Below are positions 36,559-45,094 of a DNA stretch of 64,000 nucleotides, in pieces. Position 1 is the stretch's first letter. Each line of letters starts with the position of its first letter. Source of the stretch: [Clostridium] scindens ATCC 35704. GTDB lineage: Bacteria; Bacillota; Clostridia; Lachnospirales; Lachnospiraceae. The notes under the pieces were generated by a model. It was not told where the DNA came from, ran no database searches, and was given only the letters and a program-made list of their open reading frames with translations. The translations under genes were made by a program, and so were the position numbers. The stretch spans positions 2,668,501-2,732,500 of the forward strand of contig NZ_CP036170.1 of assembly GCF_004295125.1 (NCBI RefSeq). Direction: 5' to 3'.

Positions 36559-36576
36559 TGTGACAAATTTGTAAGG
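36559..36576 (+). promoter_or_regulatory. BceR-like operator upstream of bceAB
   Basis: The core TGACA-AATT-TGTAA (36561-36574) fits exactly the inverted repeat TNACA-N4-TGTAA reported for BceR-type regulators. It lies about 60 bases upstream of a TATAAT (about 36630) and about 105 bases before the transporter gene. A lone TGTAAC half-site follows at 36591-36596. The rest of the 36468-36680 gap shows nothing else I recognise. Confidence 0.65.
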
Positions 36577-36680
36577 TTGGGCCAGGAGAATGTAACCTGA
36601 TTCGATGGAAGGAGAGTTCTGGATAATCTATAATATGATTTGTAATAAACAAAGAATAGATGAAAGGACGGGAATATAAG

Positions 36681-37448
36681 ATGGCTTTATTAGAGGTAAA
36701 GAATGTAAAGAAAATATACACTACCCGGTTTGCCGGAAATCAGGTGGAGGCATTAAAGAATGTAAGTTTCTCCGTAGAACCAAGAGAATACGTAGCGATA
36801 ATGGGAGAATCTGGGTCAGGGAAAACGACGCTTCTTAATATCCTGGCTTCGCTTGACAAGCCGACGGGAGGCAAGGTGTACTTGAAGGGGAATGATCTGG
36901 GAAAGATTAAGGAAAAGGAGATGGCGGCATTCAGGCGGCAGAATCTGGGTTTCGTGTTTCAGGACTTTAATCTTCTGGATACGTTTTCTCTTAAAGATAA
37001 TATCTTCCTTCCGTTGGTTCTTTCCGGGAAGAAGTATGACGAGATGGAGAAGAAGATCAAGCCGGTAGCCCAGCGCCTTGGCATTGAGAAATTGCTGGAA
37101 AAATATCCCTATGAGGTATCCGGCGGCCAGAAACAGAGGGCAGCGATCGCAAGGGCAATCATCACAAGACCCCAGCTGATCCTGGCTGACGAGCCTACCG
37201 GCGCGCTGGATTCTAAGGCGGCAGACGAGTTGCTGACGCTTTTTAATGCCATCAACGAAGACGGGCAGACAATCCTGATGGTTACCCACAGCGTCAAGGC
37301 CGCAAGCCATGCCAAACGGGTACTGTTTATTAAGGACGGAGAAGTGTTCCACCAGCTGTATAGGGGAAATCTTACAAATGAGCAGATGTTCCAGAAGATC
37401 TCTGACACGCTTACCGTGTTGACAACAGGGGGTGAGCAGGTTGAATAG
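36681..37448 (+). CDS. bceA: BceA-like ABC transporter ATP-binding protein
   Basis: A 255-residue ATPase of the antimicrobial-peptide detoxification/MacB type: Walker A GESGSGKTT, Q-loop FVFQDFNLLDTFSLKDN, signature VSGGQKQRAAIARAI, Walker B LILADEPTGALDSK and switch VTHSVKAASHAKR. ATG 36681 gives the canonical start MALLEVKNVKKIY; an ATG 7 codons upstream is possible. It overlaps the permease gene by about 17 bases. In this class the transporter both gives resistance to peptides such as bacitracin or lantibiotics and signals to its kinase. Confidence 0.92.
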   Translation: MALLEVKNVKKIYTTRFAGNQVEALKNVSFSVEPREYVAIMGESGSGKTTLLNILASLDKPTGGKVYLKGNDLGKIKEKEMAAFRRQNLGFVFQDFNLLDTFSLKDNIFLPLVLSGKKYDEMEKKIKPVAQRLGIEKLLEKYPYEVSGGQKQRAAIARAIITRPQLILADEPTGALDSKAADELLTLFNAINEDGQTILMVTHSVKAASHAKRVLFIKDGEVFHQLYRGNLTNEQMFQKISDTLTVLTTGGEQVE

Positions 37449-39429
37449 TTCAGTTTATGGAAAACTTGCGGTCACCAACCTGAAGAATAACCGGAAAACC
37501 TATATTCCTTACATGCTGACGGCGATCCTTACGGTCATGATGTTCTATATTATAGACGCCTTGTCCAGAAATAAGAGCGTGGGAGACGGGAATCTGCGGC
37601 TCTGCCTTGCCTGGGCGACGGTAGTCATCATTGTATTTGCCGTAATCTTCCTGTTCTACACCAACAGTTTCCTCATCAAGAGAAGGAAAAAGGAAATCGG
37701 CGTCTACAATATACTGGGAATGGGCAAGCGGCATATTGCCAAGATGCTGACCATTGAGACTTTGATAATAGCGGTTATAAGCATTGTCGTCGGACTTGTT
37801 GCAGGAATCATATTCAGCAAGCTGATGTTCCTTGCTCTTTTGAAAATCATACATTATGACGTAAATATGGTATTTGAACTCTCGGTCAGAGCACTCCTGA
37901 ATACGCTGCTCCTTTTTGCCGTCATATTCGCCATGACGCTGATCTACAATCTGCTCCAGATCCGTCTCTCCAACCCGGTGGAGCTGCTAAGAGGCGGAAG
38001 CCAGGGAGAAAAAGAGCCAAAGACAAAATGGCTGCTGACCATATTTGGAGTGGTTGCCATCGGGATCGGATATTACATCGCGATTACAACGGAATCTCCG
38101 CTTACCGCGATCACGAAGTTCTTTCTGGCAGTCATCTGTGTCATCATAGGAACCTATGCGCTGTTTACGGCGGGCAGCATCGCTTTGCTGAAACTTCTGC
38201 GGAAGAATAAGAATTACTATTATAAGACCAGCCATTTTACTTCCATATCAGGCATGATCTACCGGATGAAGCAGAACGCGGTAGGACTTGCCAACATCTG
38301 CATCTTAAGTACCATGGTGCTGGTGATGATTTCCACCACGATCTCCCTGTATACCGGAATGAACGACGTGCTGGAAACCAGATTCCCCACGGAATTCGAG
38401 GCAAGGAACTATAACGCTACCAAAGAAAATATGGATAAGATCGACCGGATTATAGAGGAAGAGTCCAGAAGCGCAGGTGTGAAGGTTAAGAATATGACCA
38501 GCCACAGACAGGCAGACCTGTCTGCCATCCGTACGGGAAGCGATTTTTCCCTTATAGAGACGGGAAACTATGCGGCAGAGGATCTGTGCTCGCTGATTTT
38601 CATCAGCCAGGATGAATATAACAGGCTGGCTGATGAAAACGTATCCATCGCGGAAGACGAGATACTAGTCTTTGTGGATACTATGGATACCTATGGCAAG
38701 GATACGGCAAAGATCGGAACTGCCACCTTCAAAGTAGCCAAAGAGTTAAAGAAGTTCCCATTGGCAAAGAAGAGCCAGGGGCGGCTGGCGCCTACATTTT
38801 ATATGGTTGTCAACAATGAGGAAATCATGCAGCAGTTCCTGAATGAGGCTTACGCAGACAGCGACATGCAGGTTGACTGGAAGGAACAGCATATCAATAT
38901 AGACTATATTGTCACATTTGATCTGGAGGGCAGCCAGAAGGCGTGCATGAAAGCGGAGGAAACGATCAAGAGCCGGATAGAGTCCGAGACCACTCCGTCA
39001 TTCTGCGACAGCCGGGAACTGAACCGGGAAGGGTTCTATATGCTGTACGGCGGCCTTTTGTTCATCGGCATCTATCTGGGCGTCATGTTCCTGATGGCGA
39101 CTGTGCTGATTATCTACTATAAGCAGATATCCGAGGGATATGATGACAAGGAGCGTTATCAGATCATGCAGAAAGTCGGCATGAGCAAGAAGGAGGTAAG
39201 GCATTCCATCAGAAGCCAAGTGCTTACCGTGTTCTTCCTTCCTCTTATCACGGCCATCATCCATATCATCGTAGCCTTTAAGGTAATCACCAAATTGCTG
39301 GCCGTGCTGAACCTTGTGAATGTGTCGCTGTTCATGGCGTGCACCATCATCACGGTGGTTGTATTCGCAGTGTTCTATGCGATCGTATACAGCCTGACTG
39401 CCAGGGAATACTATAAAATCGTGAATTAG
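37432..39429 (+). CDS. bceB: BceB-like FtsX-family permease
   Basis: A 665-residue membrane protein with the BceB plan: about ten spans, with a large extracellular domain of about 200 residues (about residues 310-520) between the central spans, which in the family binds the peptide-lipid complex. The N-terminus SVYGKLAVTNLKNNRKTYIPYMLT is typical. GTG 37432 gives full length; TTG 37441 (after GAGCAGG) is an alternative. It completes the BceRS-BceAB module and ends at a terminator. Confidence 0.9.
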   Translation: MSRLNSSVYGKLAVTNLKNNRKTYIPYMLTAILTVMMFYIIDALSRNKSVGDGNLRLCLAWATVVIIVFAVIFLFYTNSFLIKRRKKEIGVYNILGMGKRHIAKMLTIETLIIAVISIVVGLVAGIIFSKLMFLALLKIIHYDVNMVFELSVRALLNTLLLFAVIFAMTLIYNLLQIRLSNPVELLRGGSQGEKEPKTKWLLTIFGVVAIGIGYYIAITTESPLTAITKFFLAVICVIIGTYALFTAGSIALLKLLRKNKNYYYKTSHFTSISGMIYRMKQNAVGLANICILSTMVLVMISTTISLYTGMNDVLETRFPTEFEARNYNATKENMDKIDRIIEEESRSAGVKVKNMTSHRQADLSAIRTGSDFSLIETGNYAAEDLCSLIFISQDEYNRLADENVSIAEDEILVFVDTMDTYGKDTAKIGTATFKVAKELKKFPLAKKSQGRLAPTFYMVVNNEEIMQQFLNEAYADSDMQVDWKEQHINIDYIVTFDLEGSQKACMKAEETIKSRIESETTPSFCDSRELNREGFYMLYGGLLFIGIYLGVMFLMATVLIIYYKQISEGYDDKERYQIMQKVGMSKKEVRHSIRSQVLTVFFLPLITAIIHIIVAFKVITKLLAVLNLVNVSLFMACTIITVVVFAVFYAIVYSLTAREYYKIVN

Positions 39430-39445
39430 AATCAATGCCGGTCAT

Positions 39446-39493
39446 GCGGGCAGGGATATAGCATTTTAAAATCATGCGTCCCTGCCCGCGTTT
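39446..39493 (+). terminator. Intrinsic terminator of the Bce module
   Basis: GCGGGCAGGGA (39446-39456) and TCCCTGCCCGC (39479-39489) form an 11-bp perfect stem, followed by GTTTTAT. Confidence 0.8.
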
Positions 39494-39534
39494 TATCCTG
39501 GCTTAAAAGTTTACGTGCCTTTTTATGATTTTAG

Positions 39535-39543
39535 TGTTATAAT
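39535..39543 (+). promoter_or_regulatory. Extended -10 promoter element
   Basis: TGTTATAAT is an extended -10 (TG-N-TATAAT) 42 bases before the next gene; the -35 region is poor, which is usual for this promoter type. Confidence 0.5.
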
Positions 39544-39585
39544 AATACCTACTTACATAAAACACTTAACGAAGGAGGAATTGGT

Positions 39586-40071
39586 ATGAAATTGGTGATT
39601 ACGATGAGCCGCAGATATGGTACCGGAGCAAGCGTTATTGCAGAGGAACTGTCGAAGAGGCTTGGGATTCCGGTATATGACAAGGTGAACGTGGAACAGG
39701 AACTAAGCAGGAATACCTATGAATCCGAAGTGGAAGCGATCAAAGGGCTGGCACAGAAGCCATGCATTATCCTTGGGCGGTGCGCGTCAGAGATATTGAA
39801 AGACAGGCTTAACGTGTTCAATATCTATGTGTGTGCTGACAAGGAAGACAGGATCGAACGTATTATGAAGAAGGAATCTCTTACATATGAAGAGGCTGCC
39901 CAGAAGATTGACGCGAACGACAGGGAGCGTTCCAGGTATTATCATGAGCACACGGGCAAAGCCTGGGGTGACGTGAATAACTATCATATGATTCTGAATA
40001 CTTCCGATCTGGGCGTGGAGAACTGTGCGGATATCCTGATGAGATATTTTGAGCAGAAAGAATATATCTAA
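39586..40071 (+). CDS. Cytidylate kinase-like family protein
   Basis: A 161-residue P-loop-type protein of the cytidylate-kinase-like family. It begins MKLVITMSRRYGTGASVIAE, where the phosphate loop is RRYGTGAS, and has the motif PCIILGRCASEIL and the C-terminal RYYHEHTGKAWGD block. Members occur widely in Lachnospiraceae; they are not the essential Cmk, and no substrate is established. AAGGAGG precedes ATG 39586. The cupin gene follows after 47 bases and may be co-transcribed. Confidence 0.8.
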   Translation: MKLVITMSRRYGTGASVIAEELSKRLGIPVYDKVNVEQELSRNTYESEVEAIKGLAQKPCIILGRCASEILKDRLNVFNIYVCADKEDRIERIMKKESLTYEEAAQKIDANDRERSRYYHEHTGKAWGDVNNYHMILNTSDLGVENCADILMRYFEQKEYI

Positions 40072-40118
40072 TAAAAATATTCTGATAAATCATGTTAAGA
40101 AAGAGGAGGAACAGCACA

Positions 40119-40463
40119 ATGACAAAAGCAGGAGAAAGAGAAGTAGTAAAGGTAGAGCGCGTAAATGGCGGAGCGGGCTTCATTATGAAGGAAGGCCTTA
40201 TAAGCCAGGAGGAATTAGGAGAGCACTGCAAGATGTTCAGCAAGGTGACGGTGCCTGCCAACTGCGAGTTGGGACATCATGAGCATCACGGGGAGACGGA
40301 GACCTATTACATCCTTAGCGGAACAGGAATGTACGAAGACAATGGCAAGGCAATTCCCGCAGAGGGAGGAGACGTATTCTTCTGCAAGGACGGAGACGGC
40401 CATGGAATTAAGAATACAGGGACAGAAGATCTGACATTTGTGGCATTGATCCTTAAGAAGTAA
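40119..40463 (+). CDS. Small single-domain cupin protein
   Basis: A 114-residue protein with one cupin beta-barrel: motif 1 around GHHEHHGETETYYILSGTG supplies His, His and Glu metal ligands, and motif 2 around KDGDGHGIKNTG supplies the final His. Such proteins bind a divalent metal and act as isomerases, dioxygenases or small-molecule sensors; nothing here selects one. ATG 40119 follows AGGAGG at 40104-40109. It ends at a terminator shared with the convergent aminotransferase gene. Confidence 0.85.
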   Translation: MTKAGEREVVKVERVNGGAGFIMKEGLISQEELGEHCKMFSKVTVPANCELGHHEHHGETETYYILSGTGMYEDNGKAIPAEGGDVFFCKDGDGHGIKNTGTEDLTFVALILKK

Positions 40464-40484
40464 GAAGGAAAAGAAACAGGCAGG

Positions 40485-40535
40485 GAAGGCCGCCAAAGCG
40501 TGGAGCAGCATATCCACAGCTTGGCGGCCTTTCTT
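40485..40535. terminator. Bidirectional terminator
   Basis: AAGGCCGCCAAAGC (40486-40499) pairs with GCTTGGCGGCCTT (40519-40531) with one bulged A, followed by TCTTTTCT; it separates the convergent cupin and aminotransferase genes. Confidence 0.8.
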
Positions 40536-40550
40536 TTCTCATCGCCGGTC

Positions 40551-41654
40551 TCATTGCCGGGACTTAAGCGCACGCTTCAGGCAGTCGATCAGCCGGTCGT
40601 TCTCTTCCGGCATCAGGAAGCAGAAGCGGATATACTCGCCTTCCAAGGTCTCGAAAGAGGAACAGTCCCGGATCATCAGGTTTTCATGGATGGCCGCCTC
40701 AAACAGGTCAAAGGAAGTAAGGCCGTCTTTCAGAATCCGTATCAGGACGAAGTTGGCATAGGGCTTATATATCTTTAAGCCGTCTATGGCATTTAACTCC
40801 TGGCAGACCCGGGTACGCTCGGAGTCGATCAGATTCCAGGTAGCCTGTATATACGCGCTGTCTTTGAGCATCAATTCCCCGGCGTAGGCCCCGATGCTGT
40901 TGAGGCTCCAGGGGTTCTGGTGGAGAAGGAGGGCATAGAGGAGTTCCTTGCTGCCAGTAATTCCGTACCCGAATCTTAAGCCCGGGGAGGCAAAAAACTT
41001 AGAGACGCCGCGGATCACCATGAAGTTATCGTATCTGCCGGCAAGGGGAATTGCCGTAATAGCAGAAGGATCGGGCGCAAACTCCGCATACGTTTCGTCA
41101 ATCATGACGAAGATTCCTTTTTTCTTGCAGGCGCCTATAATACGCTCCATATCCGCCTGATGTATGGCGGAAGAGGTGGGATTATTGGGATTGCAGAGGA
41201 TGACCAGGCCGATGCCATCCGTCAGCGATTGAAGAAAATCAGGGATGTCCAGCACAAAATCCTGAGATTCCTTCAGATGGTAGTACTGTAAAGCGCCGCC
41301 GATCAGGGAAAGTTCCCTGGCGTATTCTGAATAGGTGGGGCCGAGGACCAGGGCTTTCTTGGGTGAGAGCAGGCTGATCAGAAGAGAGATCAGTTCTGTA
41401 GAACCATTGCCAACCACGATATGCCCGGGATCGGCGTGGCAGTAGGCCCCTATGGTCTCATGAAGACTTGTATAATCCCGGTCGGGATAGCGGGTGATGA
41501 CATCCAGATTGGCGGCAAGCTGGCTCTTTACCTTTTCTGACAATCCAAGGGGATTGACATTGGCGCTATAGCAGATGATATCCTCCTTGCGCATGTGATA
41601 ATAACTTGCGATCTTTTCCAGATCGCTTCCGTGAAATTCAGGCTTCTTTTCCAT
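40551..41654 (-). CDS. PLP-dependent aminotransferase/decarboxylase (CobD/HisC-like)
   Basis: A 367-residue fold-type I PLP enzyme. Seen: ICYSANVNPLGLS and RYPDRDYTSL near the start (the substrate-binding pattern of threonine-phosphate decarboxylase CobD and histidinol-phosphate aminotransferase), VGNGSTELI, LCNPNNPTSS, the internal-aldimine region IRGVSKFFASPGLRFGYG, and the C-terminal Arg in YIRFCFL. CobD makes aminopropanol phosphate for cobalamin; HisC transaminates histidinol phosphate. Neither cobalamin nor histidine genes are nearby, so the choice is open; the N-terminus favours CobD-like. Monocistronic, divergent from the DUF5717 gene. Confidence 0.78.
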   Translation of the reverse strand: MEKKPEFHGSDLEKIASYYHMRKEDIICYSANVNPLGLSEKVKSQLAANLDVITRYPDRDYTSLHETIGAYCHADPGHIVVGNGSTELISLLISLLSPKKALVLGPTYSEYARELSLIGGALQYYHLKESQDFVLDIPDFLQSLTDGIGLVILCNPNNPTSSAIHQADMERIIGACKKKGIFVMIDETYAEFAPDPSAITAIPLAGRYDNFMVIRGVSKFFASPGLRFGYGITGSKELLYALLLHQNPWSLNSIGAYAGELMLKDSAYIQATWNLIDSERTRVCQELNAIDGLKIYKPYANFVLIRILKDGLTSFDLFEAAIHENLMIRDCSSFETLEGEYIRFCFLMPEENDRLIDCLKRALKSRQ

Positions 41655-41701
41655 ATCTATACATCCTATTCATATATTTTCGAGATTTTGTATTTCCGGC
41701 A

Positions 41702-41731
41702 TTGCCATTACTTATGAAACAATGCTATAAT
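41702..41731 (+). promoter_or_regulatory. Promoter of the DUF5717-DUF5716 operon
   Basis: TTGCCA (41702-41707), 18 bases, TATAAT (41726-41731). The transcript would start near 41738, only about 18 bases before the first possible ATG. Confidence 0.55.
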
Positions 41732-41755
41732 TCATTATAGTATGTTTTTTGAAAA

Positions 41756-44700
41756 ATGCAACGAAAGAAGCAGGTGTCAGACTTGAAAAATAAAATCCAG
41801 AAATTTTCAAAAGGAGACTTTCAGTTAATACGACCTGATGTCATATTTGATGAAACAAATCTGGTTCTCATAATAGGAGAAGGGGAAGTATACAGGGGAA
41901 GTTTTACAATGAAGACGAATAGCAAAGGAACGATACGGGGACTTGTATACCCGTCTTCTTTTCGTGTTCATTTTAAAGACCAGGGATTTGAGGGGAATCC
42001 AGCAAAAGTAGAGTTTACGTATGACGGCAGGGGACTGCGCCCTGGCCATGTGGAGGAAGGCAAGTTTACCGTCGTGTGTACCGGCGGAGAGTATGAACTG
42101 TCTTTTACCGCCATTATAGAAAAGCCGTATGTCATGACCTCCTATGGGAAGGTGCAGAGCACGGATGATTTCCGGAAACTGGCGATCAAGGATTTCTCAG
42201 AAGCGGGGAGGCTGTTCCGTTCCCGGGAATTCTATGAGATATTGAAGTATGAGAATGAAAGGATATTCTACCTGTACGACAATATGCGCAAATGGTCCCT
42301 TGGGGAGCAGGCCATGGAGGAATTCCTGGTAGGCATCAAGCAGAAAGAGTGCATCTTCCTGACCCTTCCCGGGGAGGGAATGCTGTTTGAAGACATCGGG
42401 GAGCCGACTAAGGGCACGCTTACGCTGATGAAGAACACCTGGGGATATATGCCCATCCGGATCGAGGCAGAGGGAAACTTTATCAAGGTCCTGCGCCCGG
42501 AGATCAGCACAGAGGATTTCGTGGGTAATGCCCATGAGATCGAGTATGTGGTTCGGCCGGAGCGGCTGCACGGCGGCAGGAATTATGGCGCTTTGAAGTT
42601 CGTGACCCCCTATGAGACGCTGACCTATGAGATCGAGGTGCTGCAGAATCAGGAGTATGACGAGGATCATAGAATCCCGGAACTTTTAAGCGCTCAGATA
42701 TTGAAGGAATATATCGGCTATGTAGGCGGAAGGATCGAACTGAACAACTGGGTGGAGAGCGCGGTTGAGAAGATGGCCGTCCTGAGAAAAAAGGAACCCC
42801 AGAATGAAGTATACCAGCTCCTTCAGGCCCATATTTACCTGATTGGAAATAAGGTCGAGGAAGCCAAATGGATTCTGGAGAACTATAATTACAACAGGTT
42901 CGCCATCGGCAAGGATCCGGTGACGAACTGCTACTACTTATATCTGACCGCGCAGATCAGAGGCCAGGGAAACCATGTTGACCGGGTGCTTGACGAGATA
43001 GGGAAGACTTATATGCGGCATCAGGATTCCTGGGCTCTCCTTCGCATGATCCTGTATCTGGATCCGCGGTATAAAAATCCTTTTAAAAAGATCGAAGTGT
43101 TAGAACAGCAGTTCCAATATGGCATCCATGAGGTCCTGTTTTATCTGGAAGCCTATATGTGCTATCAGGAAAAGCCTACGCTTCTTAAAAAACTGGGCGC
43201 TTTTGAAATACAGGTTCTGAATTTTGCTTCTAAATATCGTCTGATGACGAAGGAACTGGCGCTGTATGTTTCCAATTTTGCCAGCCAGCAGAAGAACTAC
43301 AGCGATGCCATGTTCCGGATATTGGAACGCATCTACAAGATGTACAGCGAGCCTATGATACTGAATACGATCTGTACGTTGTTGATCAAGGGAAACAAGA
43401 CGCAGCAGCGCTATTTTGTGTGGTATCAGAGGGCGGTGGACGCTGAACTTAAGATTGCCCAGCTGTATGAGTATTATATGATGACCATAGACGAGAATTC
43501 CGCAAGAGGGCCGCTTCCGAAGACCATCCTGCTCTACTTCATGCATGGGAATTCTCTGAATTACCGGAAGGCGGCATTTCTGTACGCCAATCTGGTCACC
43601 TACGAAGAGACTGCGGGGGATCTGTACCTGAATTACCGGGAGCAGATGGTCGCGTTTACCTGGGAACAGTTGCTGAAGCGGCATATTACGGAGCCGCTGC
43701 GGATCCTGTACAAGAGGTTCTGCCAGGAAGAAGAGATGACGGCAGAGCGCATGGAGGCCATGCGTGATATCTGCTATTCTTACGAGATTACCACGAAGGT
43801 GCCGAACATGAACTGCGTTCTGGTGATTGAAAAGGATGGCGCCATCCGCCAGCGGGTGCCTTACGATGAGGATGAGGGTGCCGTTATCTGCCTGTATGAT
43901 AAGGAATCCAGAATTGTATGGGAGTCTATCGAAGGGCGTCACTATACGGATTCCATTGCCTATGAGACCAGAAGGCTGTTCTACGAGCCGAGATTCTTAG
44001 ATATGTGCCGCAAGTATGCGGCATCCACCGGCGTGTGGAAGCAGGAGAATGAAAAGGAAGAGCCTACGTTTGAGAATCTGCGGATCAAAGGAATCAGCGC
44101 TTTTGATGAGAAGGATGTCTTCCGCCTGTGCAGCAAGCGGATCCGGGAAGACAACTACGAGGAAGATGAATTTCTGAATTATCTGTGCTTTGAACTGTTT
44201 AAAATGCAGCAGTATGATAAGGTGACTTTAATGTATCTGGCCAATTATTACTGCGGGGCTACCAGGGACATGAAGCGTCTGTGGAAGATCTTAAGGGAAT
44301 ACGCAATCCCTTCCTGTAAGGTAGGGGAGCGCATTATTACGCAGATGGTCTTTTCGGAGAACCTTTTCGCGGAGGAGAAGATATTTGAAGATTACTATCT
44401 GTCTGACAGCGTGTATTTTCGGCTGAAGCAGGCCTATCTTGCCTATGTTTCCAGGGAATACGTAGTATTCGGAAGGGACTTGGATCTGTGCGTGTTCGAT
44501 ATGATAGCCAACGAGTGCGACAAGAAGGAGTATCTGCCGGATATCTGCAAGGTCGCGCTTCTGAAATACTATTCCAGCCGTGATTATACGGCCGAGTTAG
44601 AAGACGTGCTTCACTACGTCCTGCGGGAGATGTGCGAGAAGCAGATCGTATTTCCATATTACCTGAAGTATAAGGAAGAATGGCTGAGGGAAGTCCAGCT

Positions 44701-45076
44701 CTATGACAAGGTGATGATCTCCTATCAGTCCAGGCCCGGCAGCAGGGTAAAACTGTATCATAAGATGAAGCAGGGAATGCGGGAAGGACTGGGCTATCAG
44801 TCGGAGATTCTGATGCCAATGTATGAGAATCTGTATGTAAAGCAGTTTGTATTATATAAGGATGAATCCATCAATTACTATTTCCAGGAGACGAATGGGA
44901 AAGACACGATCACGACAGAGAAAAAGGAACTGCGCAATGAGAGAGAATTTCCTGACATCGGCAAGTTTGGAAGGTTGAACGGAATGGCTTTGATGGGCCC
45001 TGCGAACCGCAGGCAGGCGATGCTGGAATTCCAGGAAGAAGAAATCCTGGCGGACCAGATGTTCAAGATATATTAG
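41756..45076 (+). CDS. Giant DUF5717-family protein of unknown function
   Basis: A protein of up to 1106 residues that I recognise only as DUF5717, a family I associate with Lachnospiraceae. Residues about 20-135 look like an all-beta, Ig-like domain (GEGEVYRGSFTMKTNSKG, then FTVVCTGGEYELSF). A second similar beta region occurs at about 215-315. From about 320 to 660 the sequence is regular amphipathic helices like an alpha-solenoid. Around residue 685 a short beta motif appears (NCVLVIEKDGAIRQRVPYDE), then more helices. There is no signal peptide or membrane span. Start: ATG 41756 has no ribosome site; TTG 41783 after AGCAGG may be the true start. It is first of three co-directional genes. 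A scaffold or client-binding role is a guess. Confidence 0.75.
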   Translation: MQRKKQVSDLKNKIQKFSKGDFQLIRPDVIFDETNLVLIIGEGEVYRGSFTMKTNSKGTIRGLVYPSSFRVHFKDQGFEGNPAKVEFTYDGRGLRPGHVEEGKFTVVCTGGEYELSFTAIIEKPYVMTSYGKVQSTDDFRKLAIKDFSEAGRLFRSREFYEILKYENERIFYLYDNMRKWSLGEQAMEEFLVGIKQKECIFLTLPGEGMLFEDIGEPTKGTLTLMKNTWGYMPIRIEAEGNFIKVLRPEISTEDFVGNAHEIEYVVRPERLHGGRNYGALKFVTPYETLTYEIEVLQNQEYDEDHRIPELLSAQILKEYIGYVGGRIELNNWVESAVEKMAVLRKKEPQNEVYQLLQAHIYLIGNKVEEAKWILENYNYNRFAIGKDPVTNCYYLYLTAQIRGQGNHVDRVLDEIGKTYMRHQDSWALLRMILYLDPRYKNPFKKIEVLEQQFQYGIHEVLFYLEAYMCYQEKPTLLKKLGAFEIQVLNFASKYRLMTKELALYVSNFASQQKNYSDAMFRILERIYKMYSEPMILNTICTLLIKGNKTQQRYFVWYQRAVDAELKIAQLYEYYMMTIDENSARGPLPKTILLYFMHGNSLNYRKAAFLYANLVTYEETAGDLYLNYREQMVAFTWEQLLKRHITEPLRILYKRFCQEEEMTAERMEAMRDICYSYEITTKVPNMNCVLVIEKDGAIRQRVPYDEDEGAVICLYDKESRIVWESIEGRHYTDSIAYETRRLFYEPRFLDMCRKYAASTGVWKQENEKEEPTFENLRIKGISAFDEKDVFRLCSKRIREDNYEEDEFLNYLCFELFKMQQYDKVTLMYLANYYCGATRDMKRLWKILREYAIPSCKVGERIITQMVFSENLFAEEKIFEDYYLSDSVYFRLKQAYLAYVSREYVVFGRDLDLCVFDMIANECDKKEYLPDICKVALLKYYSSRDYTAELEDVLHYVLREMCEKQIVFPYYLKYKEEWLREVQLYDKVMISYQSRPGSRVKLYHKMKQGMREGLGYQSEILMPMYENLYVKQFVLYKDESINYYFQETNGKDTITTEKKELRNEREFPDIGKFGRLNGMALMGPANRRQAMLEFQEEEILADQMFKIY

Positions 45077-45094
45077 AAGAAGGAGGATATGATA

